DNA from: Strigamia acuminata
Taxonomy: Eukaryota > Arthropoda > Chilopoda > Geophilomorpha > Linotaeniidae
Assembly (NCBI GenBank): GCA_949358305.1
Contig: OX442316.1
Span: forward strand, 2,480,001-2,544,000
DNA: 64,000 nt
Reading direction: 5' to 3'
Each line of letters opens with the position of its first letter. Positions within the stretch are counted from its first letter, which is position 1. Under the pieces are notes generated by a model. That model saw nothing but the letters and a program-made list of their open reading frames with translations. It was not told the origin of the DNA and did no database searches. The translations under genes were made by a program, and so were the position numbers. Positions 12,201-25,029 of the stretch are shown here, piece after piece.

Positions 12201-15200
12201 AATTGGATTACGAGACAATAAAAGAGAAAGGTTTTGTTTTTCTGGTAAGTGTTTGTCTTCGTAGAGACTAGTCATACAAATATGAAGAATTCTTGCTATT
12301 TTTGGTCTGCTAGATAGTGGCCGTAGAAACTGCGGTGGAACAACCATTATCCAGCATGTGCGTAGTTACGGTCACTATAACAGATGTAAATGACAATTTT
12401 CCTGTGTTTGAGCACAACAGTTATTCGTCAAAAATCAGTGAAAATTCTCCGCTCGGAACTTCCGTTGCAAAAGTTAATGTGAGTAAACCAATGGTTCCCA
12501 AACTGTGTGCCGCTGAATATTCCAATGTTAGACTATCATCCATCTCACTAATTGATCCCACCAATAAATTGTTTGTGTGATAATTCATGCTTAAATTTTT
12601 ATAAGTACTTGCACCAAGTCACCAACTGTGTATGTGCAGTGCAACTGTAAGGTATGAATTGCAGAAGTATGATTTGTTTTGGGGCACTAAAGTTTGGGAA
12701 CTAATGGAGTAAACCATCAGCAAGCGGAGAGTTGTACTTCATTAATCATGGGTTTTCAGGCAACCGATATAGATTCTGGAGACTTCGGTACAGCCGGAAT
12801 TCGCTATTCGTTGGAAGGAGACCATTCTGATTTGTAAGTATAAAATAACATTTTGTGTAAAAACTAAACAAAAGTTGGGACTCTATAATACGCGCGACAT
12901 TCTTATATTTCAGGTTTAATATGGATGCAAACACAGGAGAAGTAAACGTCGCAAACTGCAATAGCAATCTACAGGACTGCTTAGATTATGAAAAAAATCC
13001 ACTTATGGTTTTTACGATTATAGCAACGGACGACAATGGCAGAGGAAATTCTGCTTCGGTTCCATTTATCGTGCAGTTGACAGACATGAATGATAATCCT
13101 CCTAAATTCACATCGTCTTCCTACCGTGCCGAAGTCAAAGTTGGTGCAAGCCAATTTTCAACTCCGCTGTTTGTCAAAGTGCGTACTGCAAACAAAAGTT
13201 TATATTTTCATGTCACAGATATTTGATTTCTAGGCTACTGATGCTGATAAATCGTCTGTTGTTACATATATCATCCAAGATTCACCGGTAGATGCTTTTA
13301 GTTTAGATTTGTTGACCGGAGAATTAACAATTTCCAATTCATCTAAGCTGAATGTTTCGGATTTGCTTCACCATGAGTATAAACAAACACCGTCATTACT
13401 GCAAATTTGTATTATTCATGTTTTTTTTCCTTTAACTTTAAGGATCCAATTAGTGATTCGAGCACAAGACGAAGATGAGCAATATGACGCAGCGACAATT
13501 GATATCACTATTGAGGTAAATGATTTAATCGAGGTCTACAGAGTACAACGTGCACCCGGCATCTTGATGTCAAATTCAAACACTAAATTCCATTTTTCGT
13601 ACTACAGTCTGAAATGAGTGAATCACTAATCACTCATTACCTGTTATTATTTCCAAAAATTACCATATTGTTACGTGTGCACTCAATTGGTAAATGTTTA
13701 GATATTTTAACACCAGATGGCGCTACCCCACTTTGGAAGGCATGCCCTAAAATCGTGAGTCTGATTTATCTGGCAGTGCTGGATAAAACAATAAACGATT
13801 TTCCTGCCGTAAAAAGGACCAGTCAATCAGATCCCCAAATCTGTCAATCTGGTACTTTAGGGCTTGCCCTTCAAAGTATTTTTTGCGTTAATGCCTGCAA
13901 AGACACGGATTTTCAGTTTGACTTTGACATCAAGACACCGGGTGCAGGCTATAGAGATGTTTTTAATTGGAAATGCATTATTGCTAGGATGACAACCTAC
14001 ACGCCCCAACCTTTAAGATGATGTATTACACATCAAATATTTCTGATGAAGCTCTGCCGTTGAGTCCAGTGACTCAGGTAAATGCTTTGGACAAAGATTT
14101 TGCCAGTGGAGGACGCATTTCTTACAGATTGCAATATGGAAACGACGGAACCTTCATTATTGATCCCGAAACCGGAATCATTTCTGTCGGAGAATCAGGA
14201 AAACTAGACTATGATAAACAAAATATCTATGAAATTCAGGTGATTTAACACTCGACAGGTCAACATTGAATAAATTTCATTGACTACTATGCTATTTCAG
14301 GTTCTAGCAATAGATGAAGGGATTCCTAGTCAGACTGGAACAGCAACTCTGGTTGTTAACATTTCTAATGGCAATAACAAAACACCAATGTTCACTCCCA
14401 AAATTCAGAAAGCTTATCTCAAAGAAGGTATTCAACAATTATAACGAATTTTTAGCAAGATGGGCCATTTTAGATTTTTTGTTTTACTTCTTGCAGAATC
14501 ACCTTTGGGTACAGTCATTCACAAACTCTCTGCAACAGATCCAGACATCAAATCAGTTGAGTTTTTAAAGTACACAATCCAAGATCCAGCGATAGTTTTC
14601 GATCAAAACGGAGTAAAATCCAGAATTTTTAAGAAAAATAAGGTAATTATTTATTTTTCCATATATATACAAAAATAATCACTAAAATATATCTCTCAGG
14701 AATTATTTATTGTGGATTACAACACTGGTGAGGTAAAAACAGCAAGCAGTATCTCAAGAACTACAACGGCCGTTGTAGTTTTAACCACAGTCGCCATAGA
14801 CACTAGCATAGAACAGTATCAAACAGCAAAAGGTATGCTGTTGTTAAAGCCTATAATTTCAAAAAAAATTAATGAAAATTTTTCCAGGTACTTTAGTGAT
14901 TTCTGTTGTGGGTGGTACAAAACTACCATCTCTTTTTCCTCCTCCATGGACGCCAAATGAACCATACTTGAATGCAAAAGTGCAAGAAGGGTCACCTATA
15001 AACACTTTCCTGCTCTCGCTGTTTGTCGCCGATGAGGAATCCAGTTCAAAAAATTACAAAATTGATCCACCTTTGTCATTATTTAAGATTGATAGTCAAA
15101 CAGGTGCCATAACAACTGATTCTCTCATCGACTATGAAGCAAACGAAACCTTCACGCTTACTGTGAAAGCATTTGACGATAAAGATCCATCGCGGGTTTT

Positions 15201-18200
15201 CAGTGCCGATATTATAGTAGACATTGGTAATATCAATGACAACAGTCCTGTTTTTGAAAAAGTAGAGAAGCATTTTGCAATAGTAGTAGACAAGTTTACC
15301 AAAATTATTTTTTGCATTTAGTTAGCATATCACTTTACGGTAGAAGAACATTCCAATCCCGGCGTCTTGCTGGGGCAAGTTAAAGCCGTAGATGCGGATG
15401 CAGGCATATACGGCGAAATCAGATATAGCATTGGATCGGCATATAATAAGATTTTCAATGTGGACTCCGAAGGATATATTACTACATCTCAACTTGCAGT
15501 TTTCCTTGATAGGGAAGAGGAAGAAAAATTTGTATTTCAATTGAATGCCACTGACAAGGATACAGATTCTTCAGCAAGATGGACTAGTGTTTCGGTAAGA
15601 ATAAATTGCAGTGCTGGACTGGCCCAACGGGCTACCGGGAACTTCCCGGTGGCCTGTGGCCCTGTGGTCCTTCCCTGACCCACCATAGCCTGTCGCTGTG
15701 GCCTGACCCATCCAAATTTCCCAGTACTAAATTTGTACCCAGTCCAGCCTGATAAATTTTAACTATGCACAGGGCCGACTGGAAGTTATTAATGGGCCCC
15801 AAAAGAATCATCAAATTTTCTTAGAAACTTGAAAGTGCGAGGCCCCTCTGATGCCGGACAAAACCGTTTGAGTCGGCCCAGACTAAGGTGCGCGCCATAA
15901 GTATAGAATAATCAGTTTTTTTGAAATATTTTTTTTTGTGCTTCATCTGGAATCAAACCAATTTTTTAATAAATGTATTTTAGCATTAGAATTCATTTAA
16001 AATTAACAGGTTTTTAAGTTTTGTATAAAAATAAATTTGGCAGTGATTTTCCTTAAAAATGGGGGTGACATAAGTATAGAATATTTTAGGTTTCATGCAA
16101 AAAAATGGAGAAAATTAATATCACATAACATGCCTTTGTTTGATTAGTCAATCAGTGATTATGTCATCAATTTTCTGCCATTTTTGAATTTTATTACTTG
16201 CTATTTTCTTATTTTGAAGCAATTCCTTGTGCAAAACTTGTAACCATTGTAGAAATCGCTGAAATATGGCAATTAAAGTCACCGGGGCTCTCCAAACAGC
16301 AAATCCATAGAAGATCAGAAAGAAATTATTCAATTCTATCAAAAGTCCTAACCCAATGATGAAAATCAAATATGGAAGCAAGACGGAGAGGACCAAAAGT
16401 GACGATGCAGCAAGTAGACAGGAATATTTTGTGCCTGGCACTGACTTTGCTGTTGTCTGCAAATGAAATTTGCACACATGTAGATGTAATTGTGTCTTTA
16501 GCAAACAATTCAAAGCAGACTAAAGAATTGTGATCACCTTTGTTATCAAAAATAGCTGTACAACTGTGGTTAACTGAAGCCCATAAATTGAAGTGCTCTG
16601 ATTAGACTAATACCAAGCTGCCCTGGACCAAATCATGAAACTGAGTGCTTTTTACAGACAAAATACAGTTCAATTTAGATGGTCTGGATGGTTAGTGTAA
16701 TAAGTGGCAAGATTTAAGGAGATAAGAGAAGTTTTCTCAGTGGGCAGAATCAGGTGATGGTTTGGGTGACATTCGGGCAAAAATTACAGGCAAACATCAT
16801 AATAATAAAAGGATGGAAAGATTCACAGAAGTATAAGGAAGTGTTGAACATGCATTTATTGCCATTTGGATGAAAAATTATGGCAATAAATGGGTGTTTC
16901 AGCAGGACAATGCTCACTGCATGGTCACTTTTGGTCTTCCCTGTCTGCTTTCACACTTGGATTTCACGTTTTGGTTAGAATTTTTTATGCAATTGGCTAA
17001 TTTCTTTCAATTTCTTCCTAATCTTCTATCAATTTGTTGTTTGGCGAGCCACAGTGCCTTTAATCGCTTTATTTCAGCGATTTCCACAATGGTTACAAGT
17101 TTTGTACAAGGGATTGCTTCAAAATAAGAAAATAGCAAGTAAGACAATTCAAAAATGGCAGAAAATTGATGACATATTCACTGATTAACTAATCAGACAA
17201 AGGCATGTTATGTGATATTAATTTTACTCATTTTTTTGCATCTAACCTAAAATATTCTATACTTATGTCACCCCCATTTTTGTGTAAAATCACTGCCAAA
17301 TTTATTTTTCCATAAAAATTATAAATGTGTTAATTTTAAACGAATTCTAATGACAAAATACATTTATAAAAAAATTGATATGATTCCAGATAAAGCGTAA
17401 AAAAAAATATTACAAAAAAACTGATTATTCTATACTTATGGCGCGCACCTTATGCCTCTTTCTTTTCTCTGGGTTTTATTTTTAAAACTGTAGTTAATAA
17501 AATGTTTGTTTCTTGTTTTTAGGTCTTTGTAACACTGACAGATATTAATGACAACAAACCAAAATTTGTTAACAACGAATACGAAGTGTTCGTGATTCCT
17601 GCAAAACACGCTGGAAGTCCAATAGTGCAACTTCAAGCAATAGATTTAGATGCTGGGATTAATGGCTCGGTGGAATACTCTATCGAAGAAGGCAATGAAG
17701 ATGGTGAACTTTAGTGACTTTTATTTAAATATTTGCAGTAAATTAAAATTAACTAAATTTCAGGTCTGTTTTGGGTGAATGAAACATCGGGTATTCTATA
17801 CCTAGGCAACAAAGCAACTAATGCTACATCATATCAAGTCCGTGTTGCTGTAAGAGATGAGAACGGCAAAGGGCCAAATGTCGATTATGCGACGGTCTTC
17901 ATAAATATTTCAGAAATGAATTCCCATTCACCTCAATTTTTAATACCATATGCCAATGAAACTGAAATTACAATCCAAGAGGTTAGTGGAGCGAATTAAA
18001 CTGAAAAACTATGCTCTACCACAGAGCTTCGTAAACTCAAGGCTACCTTAACCATTGGGCTAACTGTAAAGCTAAGTTCACACCTGTGTTCAGACTAAGG
18101 GCGACGTGATGCAACGCAAGGAAAAATTAGTCAAACCAACGCAGCCACTGTAGGGCACGTGTGAACAGACCTGAATATCAATTGATGTTGCATCTGGCCA

Positions 18201-21200
18201 ATCAGATGGGGTTTCTTCATTTCGTCGCCCTTCATTTCGTCGCCGTGTCATTTTGTCGCCGTTTTTGGCGACGAAATGACACCCAAAACGGAAAAAGGGC
18301 GACGAAATGAATATCGACGAAATGATACGGTTTTACAACCAAAACAACCCAAACCGAACAGAAGGGCGACGAAATGACACGGCGACGAAATGAAGGGCGA
18401 CGAAATGATACTGCTAAGTAACCAGAACATTTGCCACAATTTGACCAGAATTTGGCCACAATTTAGCCAGAATTTTGCCAAGTTTTTGCCAGAATTTTGC
18501 CACATTTTGCCCACAAGTTTGCCACAATTTGGCCACAAGTTGGCCATAATTTGGTCAGAATTTATCCACAATTTGGCCACAATTTGGCCACAATTTGGCC
18601 ACAATTTGGCCACAAGTTGGCCACAAGTTGGCCACAAGTTGGCCACAAGTTGGCCATAATTTGGTCAGAATTTATCCACAATTTGGCCACAATTTTGCCA
18701 CAATTTGGCCACAATTTGGCCTCAATGTTGCCACAATTTGGTCAGCATTTGGCCAGAATTTGGCCAGAATTTGGCCAGAATTTGGCCTCAATGTTGCCAC
18801 AATTTGGTCAGCATTTGGCCAGAATTTGGCCAGAATTTGGCCAGAATTTGGCCACATTTCGGCGCATGTCTATACGACGTTACGCTTCGGCGTGTTCTGT
18901 GGCAATGATGGCGAAATGCCACAACAATGACATGGCGACGAATTGATATGGTGACGAAACTATAGGGCGACGAAATGATATGGTGACGAAATTATATGGC
19001 GATGAAATGAAATGTTGATGAAATGACGGCGACAAAATGAAAAAATTTTTTCAAAAAAAAATTTCAAAAAAAAAAGTGCGAGGACGACGAAATGAATGGC
19101 GACGAAATGAAGTGACCTCAATCAGATGGTTTGAATGAAACCTGGAATTGGCCTGTTTCCATGTGGCAAAGTCTTGCCAACCAGACGTGAATCGACGTGA
19201 GTTGGAGTCTACTGTGATTGGTTGACCGCAAGACCTTTCTTTGCGTTGTGTCGCTTACTTCAACTTGGGAGTTGAAGCAGGAATTTGCGTCAACGTCAAG
19301 AATTTTTGGACGCTTGCAGCTTGCGTTGCATCAGTTTTCTTGCGTTGCATCTAGTGTGAACACAAGTGTGAACCCACCTTAAGAAGCCATACTCTATCAA
19401 AAAAGTTTTCGTAATGGGTTAAAACGTTTCAAAATTGCAGAATCAACAGAAAGACCTCTTACTTCAAGTCAAGGCAGAGGACCTTGACTCAGGACCAAAT
19501 GGGAGAATTCAGTATGATTTTTTGGATAATAACGGCGATGGAACAAACGAATTAGACGATTTTACTATCGATTCATTTACTGGAGAAATCAACGTAAAGA
19601 ATTATCTTGACAGAGAAACCAAAGAATTATATCAGGTGAATCTCCAAATTAACCCTTAACCTAAACCGATGGTTGCCAAAGAGAGTTTTACTGGAGAGTT
19701 ATTAATGATGTAGTAAACCGAAACATTCTATTTGTTACGGCAGCTTATAATTCGAGCGAAAGACCATGGCCAACCGCATCCTCTTGAAAGCTTGAGAGTT
19801 TTAACAGTTAAAGTTCTGGACGAAAACGACAATGTGCCAACTTTTCCTAAAGGACCGGTAAGTCTTGTCCTCATTGTGCTAATTCCTAATTAGATTGACT
19901 TTTCTCGTCAAGTTTTTCAGCCCATATTCATTCAGCGTGGATGAAAATGCTCCTATTCGCACCGAAATCGGCCAAGTCGTTGCAAATGACCCTGATGAAC
20001 AAGCGAATGGAAAAATTTATTACCAGATCACAAGTAATAATAATAAAATATGGAGTAACATTTTTTTTTCAGCCTTTTAATTTTTGAATTGTATAACATT
20101 ACAGGTGGGAATGAAGATGGCCACTTTCTTATCGATTCAGAAAATGGAATATTACGAACAAACTCAATTTTGGACCACGAAAAGAAGAATTTTTATGAAT
20201 TGACAATCGAAGCGACGAATGAAAAACAAGTGGTAGAAGTACAAAAGAGAAACACAGATGCAGAAAATGATAAAACAAATTCAGCTGTAGTGCAAATTAA
20301 AGTGAAAAATACAAATGATAATCCACCAGAATTTATTGGATTGCCATATCAAATAGGTAAGAAAAATGAGCAAATCCAAAGACGAGAATAATGTAACCAT
20401 CTGTTCAATGTAGGTGTAAAATACTCCGCCGAAGTCGGAGATTTTGTCACTCGCGTAAAAGCCGTCGATCCGGACGGCGGCAATGTCACTTACTCGTTGG
20501 TATCTAGCCATCTGTACAGGGCTCGCTCTCCGACATCATCCGGGGCTGTGGTTCCTCAGCCCTTTACAATAGATCGCTCGGGTCATATTTTCATAGCGGC
20601 ATCCTTACATTTCTACAACCAGGATAGGTTCCATCTGACTGTTGCGGCAAGAGAAGACTTGGAGCCTTATCGGGAAACCAAAACTACTGCCGAGGTTGGT
20701 AAAATTAAAAAGTTAAAATTAACGTAGACTATATACTGGCATATAATGCGAGAAATCTAGGGTGAAAATGAGATTAATAATCGATTAAAATAAAAAAGAC
20801 CCATTTTTAAGCGCTGAAGACTAGAAAACCAAATTAACATGCAAGTCTATGGGAAAACAGTGGCGCCATCTATATTTCAAAGTTGGCGTGAACTAGGGGT
20901 TACAAACCGTCTTAATGCGATTAATAAACTCGATGAAAAATCGAAAAACCAGTAACCAGTAATTCGAATAATCGATGCTCCATTGTACTCGCTTTAGAGG
21001 GCATGCCCTAAAATCGTGAGTTCTCAGGATGCTCTATAATTCTAATTATCTAGCAGTACCAGATAAATTTTTCAATTTGAACTTGATTAGTATAGGTTGC
21101 CATAAAAGGACCAGCCAATCAGATGTTTAACTCTGGTCAAACTTGCATTTTAGGGCATGCCCTCCAAAGTGGGGTAATACGGTAACATCTTACACCCGGT

Positions 21201-23032
21201 ATTTAATTCCAAAAGCGCATTTTGACCCTCTGTTCATCATCCTTAGTGATTTTTTTCACAAAAGATTAGATTTTTAATAGAACATGGATTTATGTTTACA
21301 GGTTTGGATTTTTGAACAAAACCAACTTCTGCGGGTTGTCGTTGCCTTTCCACCAGACATAGTGACTCAAGATTTACCAGTTTTTGTGGAGTAAGAAATA
21401 GAACAAGAGTGTATAGCACAATTTAAACCATCTCCATTGGCCTATTTTTCTATACATTTAATTAATTCATGTAATATTCCATTTACAGAATGTTGTCTAA
21501 TTTAACTCAAGGAAAAGTTTACATTGATGATATCAGATATCACACGAACAAGAAGAACATAATTGACAAGGATAAAACCGACATATTGATACATGTTGTA
21601 GATACCAACCGGTATGAAATTAAATCCGTTACCGAAGTTTTGAACACAGTTGACAATGTATTCCTCTTCCATCCACAATATCAGCAACTACACTTGACAA
21701 GTGTTGAAGTAAAAACACATTGATATTCAAATATTATATAAACTCAACATAAAATTGAATTTCAGCCTGTGTATGGTCAAACAACACCTGAAGAATTTAA
21801 TCCTATACTCATAGCATTAATTGCTCTTGTCATAGTAATAAGTCTGGGTTTCATTATCATTGCCATCATTTGCTGTTCCAAGCAAAAAGAGTAAGTTTAA
21901 ATTTTTTTTTTAAATTCCAAAATATTAAAAGAAAATTGTCCTTCGTAGAATACCTAAGAAGCACCAATTTAATACAATAGGTACGTATAAGTAAATTCTC
22001 AAATAATTCCACCAGTTATTTACCATTGAAAATGTCTATTTTCTAGTCAAGAAAGAACTGGTGCATGCAGAGTCAGGACCAGCAGCTAGTGCAGTGTAGG
22101 TTTATTTCAAAGATATCGGTAACTCAAAATCAAAAATGCTTGGCCCAATGCTTTCTATGGAATAATTGTTTTTTATTTTTTAAACGGTAACGGCACAACC
22201 ATCTAACAGTTTTCTTTCCTTTTCTTCCTAGAGAAAATCCTCTGTGGCTTGAAAAGTAAGTGCAGACAAGTAATAATTAACAAATTGGATTCTTTGCTTT
22301 GTGGAAGTCCTAACAAAATTAATACAAAATTAATATGAAACAATAAAAATATTAATTCTCTTCTTCTTTACAAAATAGAAAACTGAAGCCGTACGAAGAG
22401 CAGGTGAGATATGCAAACAACTGTACCTATACTCAAAACCACCATAACGTTGACCTATTCCAGCCAGTTTACGCCTAACTGTGTACTGTGTTCTACTACG
22501 TGGAAAAGTAGTTCTGTGCCTTTGGCAATGTTGGTAATCAATCACAATGTCTGGAGTTCTTTACAAATATGGTGTTATGAACGACTTTTTTGTGCCACTA
22601 CACCAGTGATACGGCTCAAACAATAGGTCAACGTTGTGGTGGTTTTGAGTATACTAACTGACATTGTGTGACTTTATCTCATTTAAATAGGAACTAAGCA
22701 TGCAGGTATTTTCTGACATGATGGAGCAAAAGTTTGGAAGAAATCCGAGAAATCCTGTACCGCGCTTTACAAGCGGTACTTTAGGCAGCGCGAGTGTATT
22801 CGAAGCAAACCTACATTTTGGAGAAGAATTCTTGCCAATGGAGAAGAAACCTCCAAGTGATATTGAATTGCCAAAAGCACGCTCAAAAAAGGTGAATTCA
22901 AGCAAGGAGGCTCTAGATGGCAGTGCCAGCTCAACTTCTACTTTGGTTTATCAACCGGAAGCCGCTAAAAGCGACAAAAGTGTAAAAATTAACAGAAATG
23001 GTGAACCTATTTTGGTAGGGGAATTAATGTGA
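9278..23032 (+). CDS. Large cadherin, protocadherin-15/Cad99C-like
   Basis: The 33-exon model sums to 1806 codons plus stop. Exons: 9278-9314, 10197-10654, 10721-10813, 11504-11638, 11698-11790, 11870-12022, 12086-12244, 12314-12478, 12760-12833, 12914-13178, 13234-13376, 13443-13515, 13988-14239, 14301-14427, 14497-14642, 14700-14832, 14888-15261, 15322-15594, 17523-17703, 17764-17981, 19441-19635, 19744-19857, 19913-20033, 20105-20356, 20414-20694, 21302-21390, 21489-21708, 21766-21890, 21949-21980, 22047-22095, 22232-22255, 22379-22403, 22691-23032. Exon 1 encodes only a signal peptide. EC repeats follow, with DVNDNFP, DMNDNPP, NINDNSP, DINDNKP and DENDNVP linkers. A membrane-adjacent domain (exons 26-27), one TM (exon 28) and a tail with NPLW and YEEQ motifs complete it. 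Adhesion protein, possibly of microvilli or stereocilia as in that family; orthology inferred. Confidence 0.82.
9703..9948. mobile_element. Tc1/mariner-like element, one terminal half
   Basis: Matches the right end of the element at 15886-17450, including the TGATTATTC...ATACTTATGGCGCGCACCT terminus, followed by TA. The left half is missing. Cadherin intron 1. Confidence 0.8.
10930..11462. mobile_element. TIR element in cadherin intron 3
   Basis: Long imperfect inverted repeats. The left end reads GGCACATTCAATCTTACATAGATTT. The reverse complement of the right end reads GGTGCGTTCAATCTTAAATGGATTT. Both continue into GATTTTCTTGATTTC-rich arms. No transposase; a non-autonomous foldback-type element. 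Confidence 0.7.
13724..13878. mobile_element. Short TIR MITE, copy A
   Basis: Terminal inverted repeat TACCCCACTTTGGAAGGCATGCCC against GGGCTTGCCCTTCAAAGTA. Same family as 20991-21176. It sits just upstream of cadherin exon 13. Confidence 0.75.
15609..15751. mobile_element. hAT-like MITE in cadherin intron 18
   Basis: A 143-bp copy starting CAGTGCTGGACTGG and ending CCAGTCCAGCCTG, flanked by ATAAATTG/ATAAATTT (8-bp TSD with one mismatch). Confidence 0.85.
15886..17450 (+). mobile_element. Tc1/mariner-like element, decayed transposase
   Basis: 1565 bp with long TIRs beginning AGGTGCGCGCCATAAGTATA and a TA duplication at 15884-15885 and 17451-17452. The interior keeps short Tc1-type transposase fragments on plus (VMVW near 16757, WVFQQDNAH near 16890), but the frame is broken throughout. 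It lies inside cadherin intron 18, next to a hAT-like MITE. Confidence 0.85.
18210..19118. mobile_element. Foldback/MULE-like element with 11-bp TSD
   Basis: Bounded by a perfect 11-bp duplication CAATCAGATGG (18199-18209 and 19119-19129). Ends are inverted: GGTTTCTTCATTTCGTCGCC on the left, AGGTCACTTCATTTCGTCGCC in reverse complement on the right. Sub-terminal zones carry many GGCGACGAAATGA units. The centre is the 11-bp minisatellite. A TSD of 9-11 bp suggests a Mutator-like non-autonomous element. Confidence 0.8.
18430..18860. repeat. 11-bp minisatellite TTGGCC[AC][CG]AAT
   Basis: Roughly forty units of an 11-bp motif (TTGGCCACAAT, TTGGCCACAAG, TTGGCCAGAAT), with larger 60-70 bp blocks repeated inside it. 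Because 11 is not a multiple of 3 and the motif lacks stops, several frames are open; I do not call these genes. Confidence 0.9.
20991..21176. mobile_element. Short TIR MITE, copy B
   Basis: GAGGGCATGCCCTAAAAT at left and ATTTTAGGGCATGCCCTCCAAAGTGGGGTA at right, matching copy A at 13724. Cadherin intron 25. Confidence 0.75.
22428..22653. mobile_element. 226-bp TIR element in cadherin intron 32
   Basis: Termini of about 32 bp, TATACTCAAAACCACC followed by A(T/C)AACGTTGACCTATT, in inverted orientation. The interior resembles part of the element at 25769-26173. Confidence 0.8.
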
Positions 23033-23068
23033 CTGTGATTAGTTTTGTTACCATTACATTTTATAACA

Positions 23069-23074
23069 AATAAA
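23069..23074 (+). terminator. Cadherin poly(A) signal
   Basis: AATAAA 37 bp after the cadherin stop codon. Confidence 0.8.
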
Positions 23075-23107
23075 AAAAAAGATTATTGTGTTGTCAATAC
23101 AGTCTTA

Positions 23108-23117
23108 TTTATTTATT
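23108..23117 (-). terminator. Poly(A) signals of Methuselah-like gene 2
   Basis: Two overlapping TTTATT (AATAAA on minus) beginning 41 bp beyond the minus-strand stop, about 35 bp from the cadherin signal on the opposite strand. Confidence 0.7.
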
Positions 23118-23157
23118 AAAAAATATCTGTTAATTGGTAACTGAGTGATCAAAACAG

Positions 23158-24929
23158 TTACAATTGGGTCTCCCCACTTGCTATGGTTGTTGTAGATGCT
23201 TGAGAAACAATAGTTTTAGGGTGGCACATGTCTTTAAAAAATTTGAATGTTCTTGCATTACAAACATATACTATGAAAATGTAGACTCCTTGAAGGGTAG
23301 ACAGCAGATCAAAATATTCCCAAAAACTTCCTTGAACTCGAATAGCCCAATATATCAACTTTGAAATGTAACAAACTCCCATAATCACAAGTAACTTGAC
23401 AGCCAGGAAAATCCTGAAAACAAGAAACGGATTCAATTAAATCTTGTATTGGCATAAAGCAAAGGTATTCTATAACCCAAAAAGGGCTACTTATATTCTG
23501 CAGTTCGTTCACACACAACTTAAAAAACTTGACTGTTAATCAGCTTATACTGTACTACTATTATTATTTTTAATACAGCGATGTGCAAATCATGACCTAC
23601 CACGACCAATGTAACAATGTAACTCAGTTGCTATGTAACAAATGTTGTTTTATTAAAAATGAAGATGAGTGAATGAATATATGAAAGTTTCCATTGCATG
23701 TTTGACTCTTCAACGAACAAGGAGGAGGATTAAAAATACCTTTGCTTATTTCCAGTAACAGATAAATCTTACATTTGTTTACTTGCGTTTTTATTGACAG
23801 CCGAAGCATCTTTCGCCAACTTTCTCGCTTTGACCACAATCGCGATAAACAGCACCACATTTACAATAAGTGAAATGCACACCGGTCCATGCAAATAGAG
23901 ATATGATGATCCATCACCACCATAAGTACATCTGGTAAAGAAACCTGGTTTCAATGGAGAATCCTCAACCAAGTCCAAAGCCAGCGTAAAAGCCGGAAAA
24001 ATCAACGGTATTCCCCATCCACACAAACATCGCACTACATAGCCCTTAGTCGATCCTTTGTTTGAAGAAAGTTGCAGCTTAGAAAAAGACAAATATATGG
24101 TAAACACATGGATATTCATCCATGCACAAGCTGACAGGAGACAGTACTGATTCAACAGTGGAAGCGCTGGACAAAAATATGCCTGGTAGTAGTCAACCGG
24201 TCTTAAATAGTAAATCGTAGTTACCAGGCAATAAACACACAACATTCCAATGTAGCAAATCAATGCAAAATTGCTGACTCTGTTCAAAAGGTACAAGATG
24301 AGGATAAAAGTTACCAGTAAACAAACAGTTGAACAGCAGTATCCAATAGTCACAACTGTCATGGCAGTTTGATGTTCTTCATGTTGACATACGGCAATAC
24401 CCATATGATTTTTCTTGTAAGAATCAAAAGCATAGTATTGGTCATATTTCTTCACATAGACACTCTTATCTTCCAGCAGTTGGTACTCACTTTGTTCGAC
24501 TGATTCTCTCAGACAGTTGTGGTATTCAGTGGACATGAGGTAGCACAAAACCACAGTGGAGTTGTCATCATGCATGAAGAATTCCTCTTTGGAAAAATGT
24601 GTTTTACTCACTTTTCCTTGAAAATCTGTCACCAATAGAGTTCCTTCTGGAGTTATTTCATATTGAGTTCTGTTGTTGAGATAATGACTTTTGTACTTAT
24701 TGACTGCGAGGTTTTTTCCTGGACAATTCTTCTCCGTGTTGAAATTGAAGTAACAGTAGCATTGGCATATTGCCAAGGAGTTGTAGGCAAATCCATTGAT
24801 GCAGGGCTCATCTAGGAGATAAAATGTCTCTGATGGTGTGGTAGAATTCATCAGGTCATCACATTTGAGTGTGTGGAGCAATAGGAGGAACAAACACACA
24901 GTGTGCAGCAGTGCGAGGTGCAGTGTCAT
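23158..24929 (-). CDS. Methuselah-like GPCR 2
   Basis: Two exons: 24929-23773 and 23413-23158 (intron 23414-23772, donor AT|GTAAGA, acceptor TTTTCAG|G), joining to 470 codons plus stop. The signal peptide is hydrophobic (LCLFLLLLH-like). The ectodomain is about 170 residues with a CQCYCY motif and several N-x-[ST] sites. Five TM helices follow in exon 1. TM6 (FLAVKLL...) and TM7 (LLSTLQGVYIF...) lie in exon 2, with a short tail ending GETQL. This is a complete 7TM Methuselah-type receptor, tail-to-tail with the cadherin, with 125 bp between stop codons. Ligand and role unknown. Confidence 0.9.
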
Positions 24930-25029
24930 TTTGTGAAACCGATGCTTTCAAGGTTTCTTCTGCATTTAAGAATTGGTTGTTGACCTTGGGTTACAACATT
25001 CTTCCAAGGAAGGGGGCAAATGTCATCAT

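Larger units (their letters stand above)
18066..19381. mobile_element. Outer TIR element in cadherin intron 20, interrupted
   Basis: Left end TAAGTTCACACCTGTGTTCA leading to GATGCAACGCAAG. The right end is its inverted counterpart, CTTGCGTTGCATC ... TGTGAACACAAGTGTGAACCC. The element is split by the 909-bp insertion at 18210-19118. Superfamily not determined. Confidence 0.75.

Noticed and set aside
13516-13617. Read-through of cadherin exon 12 into VNDLIE
   Set aside because: GAG|GTAAAT is a good donor, and the true linker (DDNLHAPTF) is at the start of exon 13 at 13988.
16870-17127. 85-codon frame with a QQDNAH motif
   Set aside because: Only the first residues resemble Tc1 transposase; the rest is decayed sequence inside the TIR element, so not a gene.
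18390-18946. Repetitive open frames rich in W-P-Q-F-G-H-N-L
   Set aside because: They come from the 11-bp minisatellite, which is open in several frames on both strands; no start context, splice logic or conservation.
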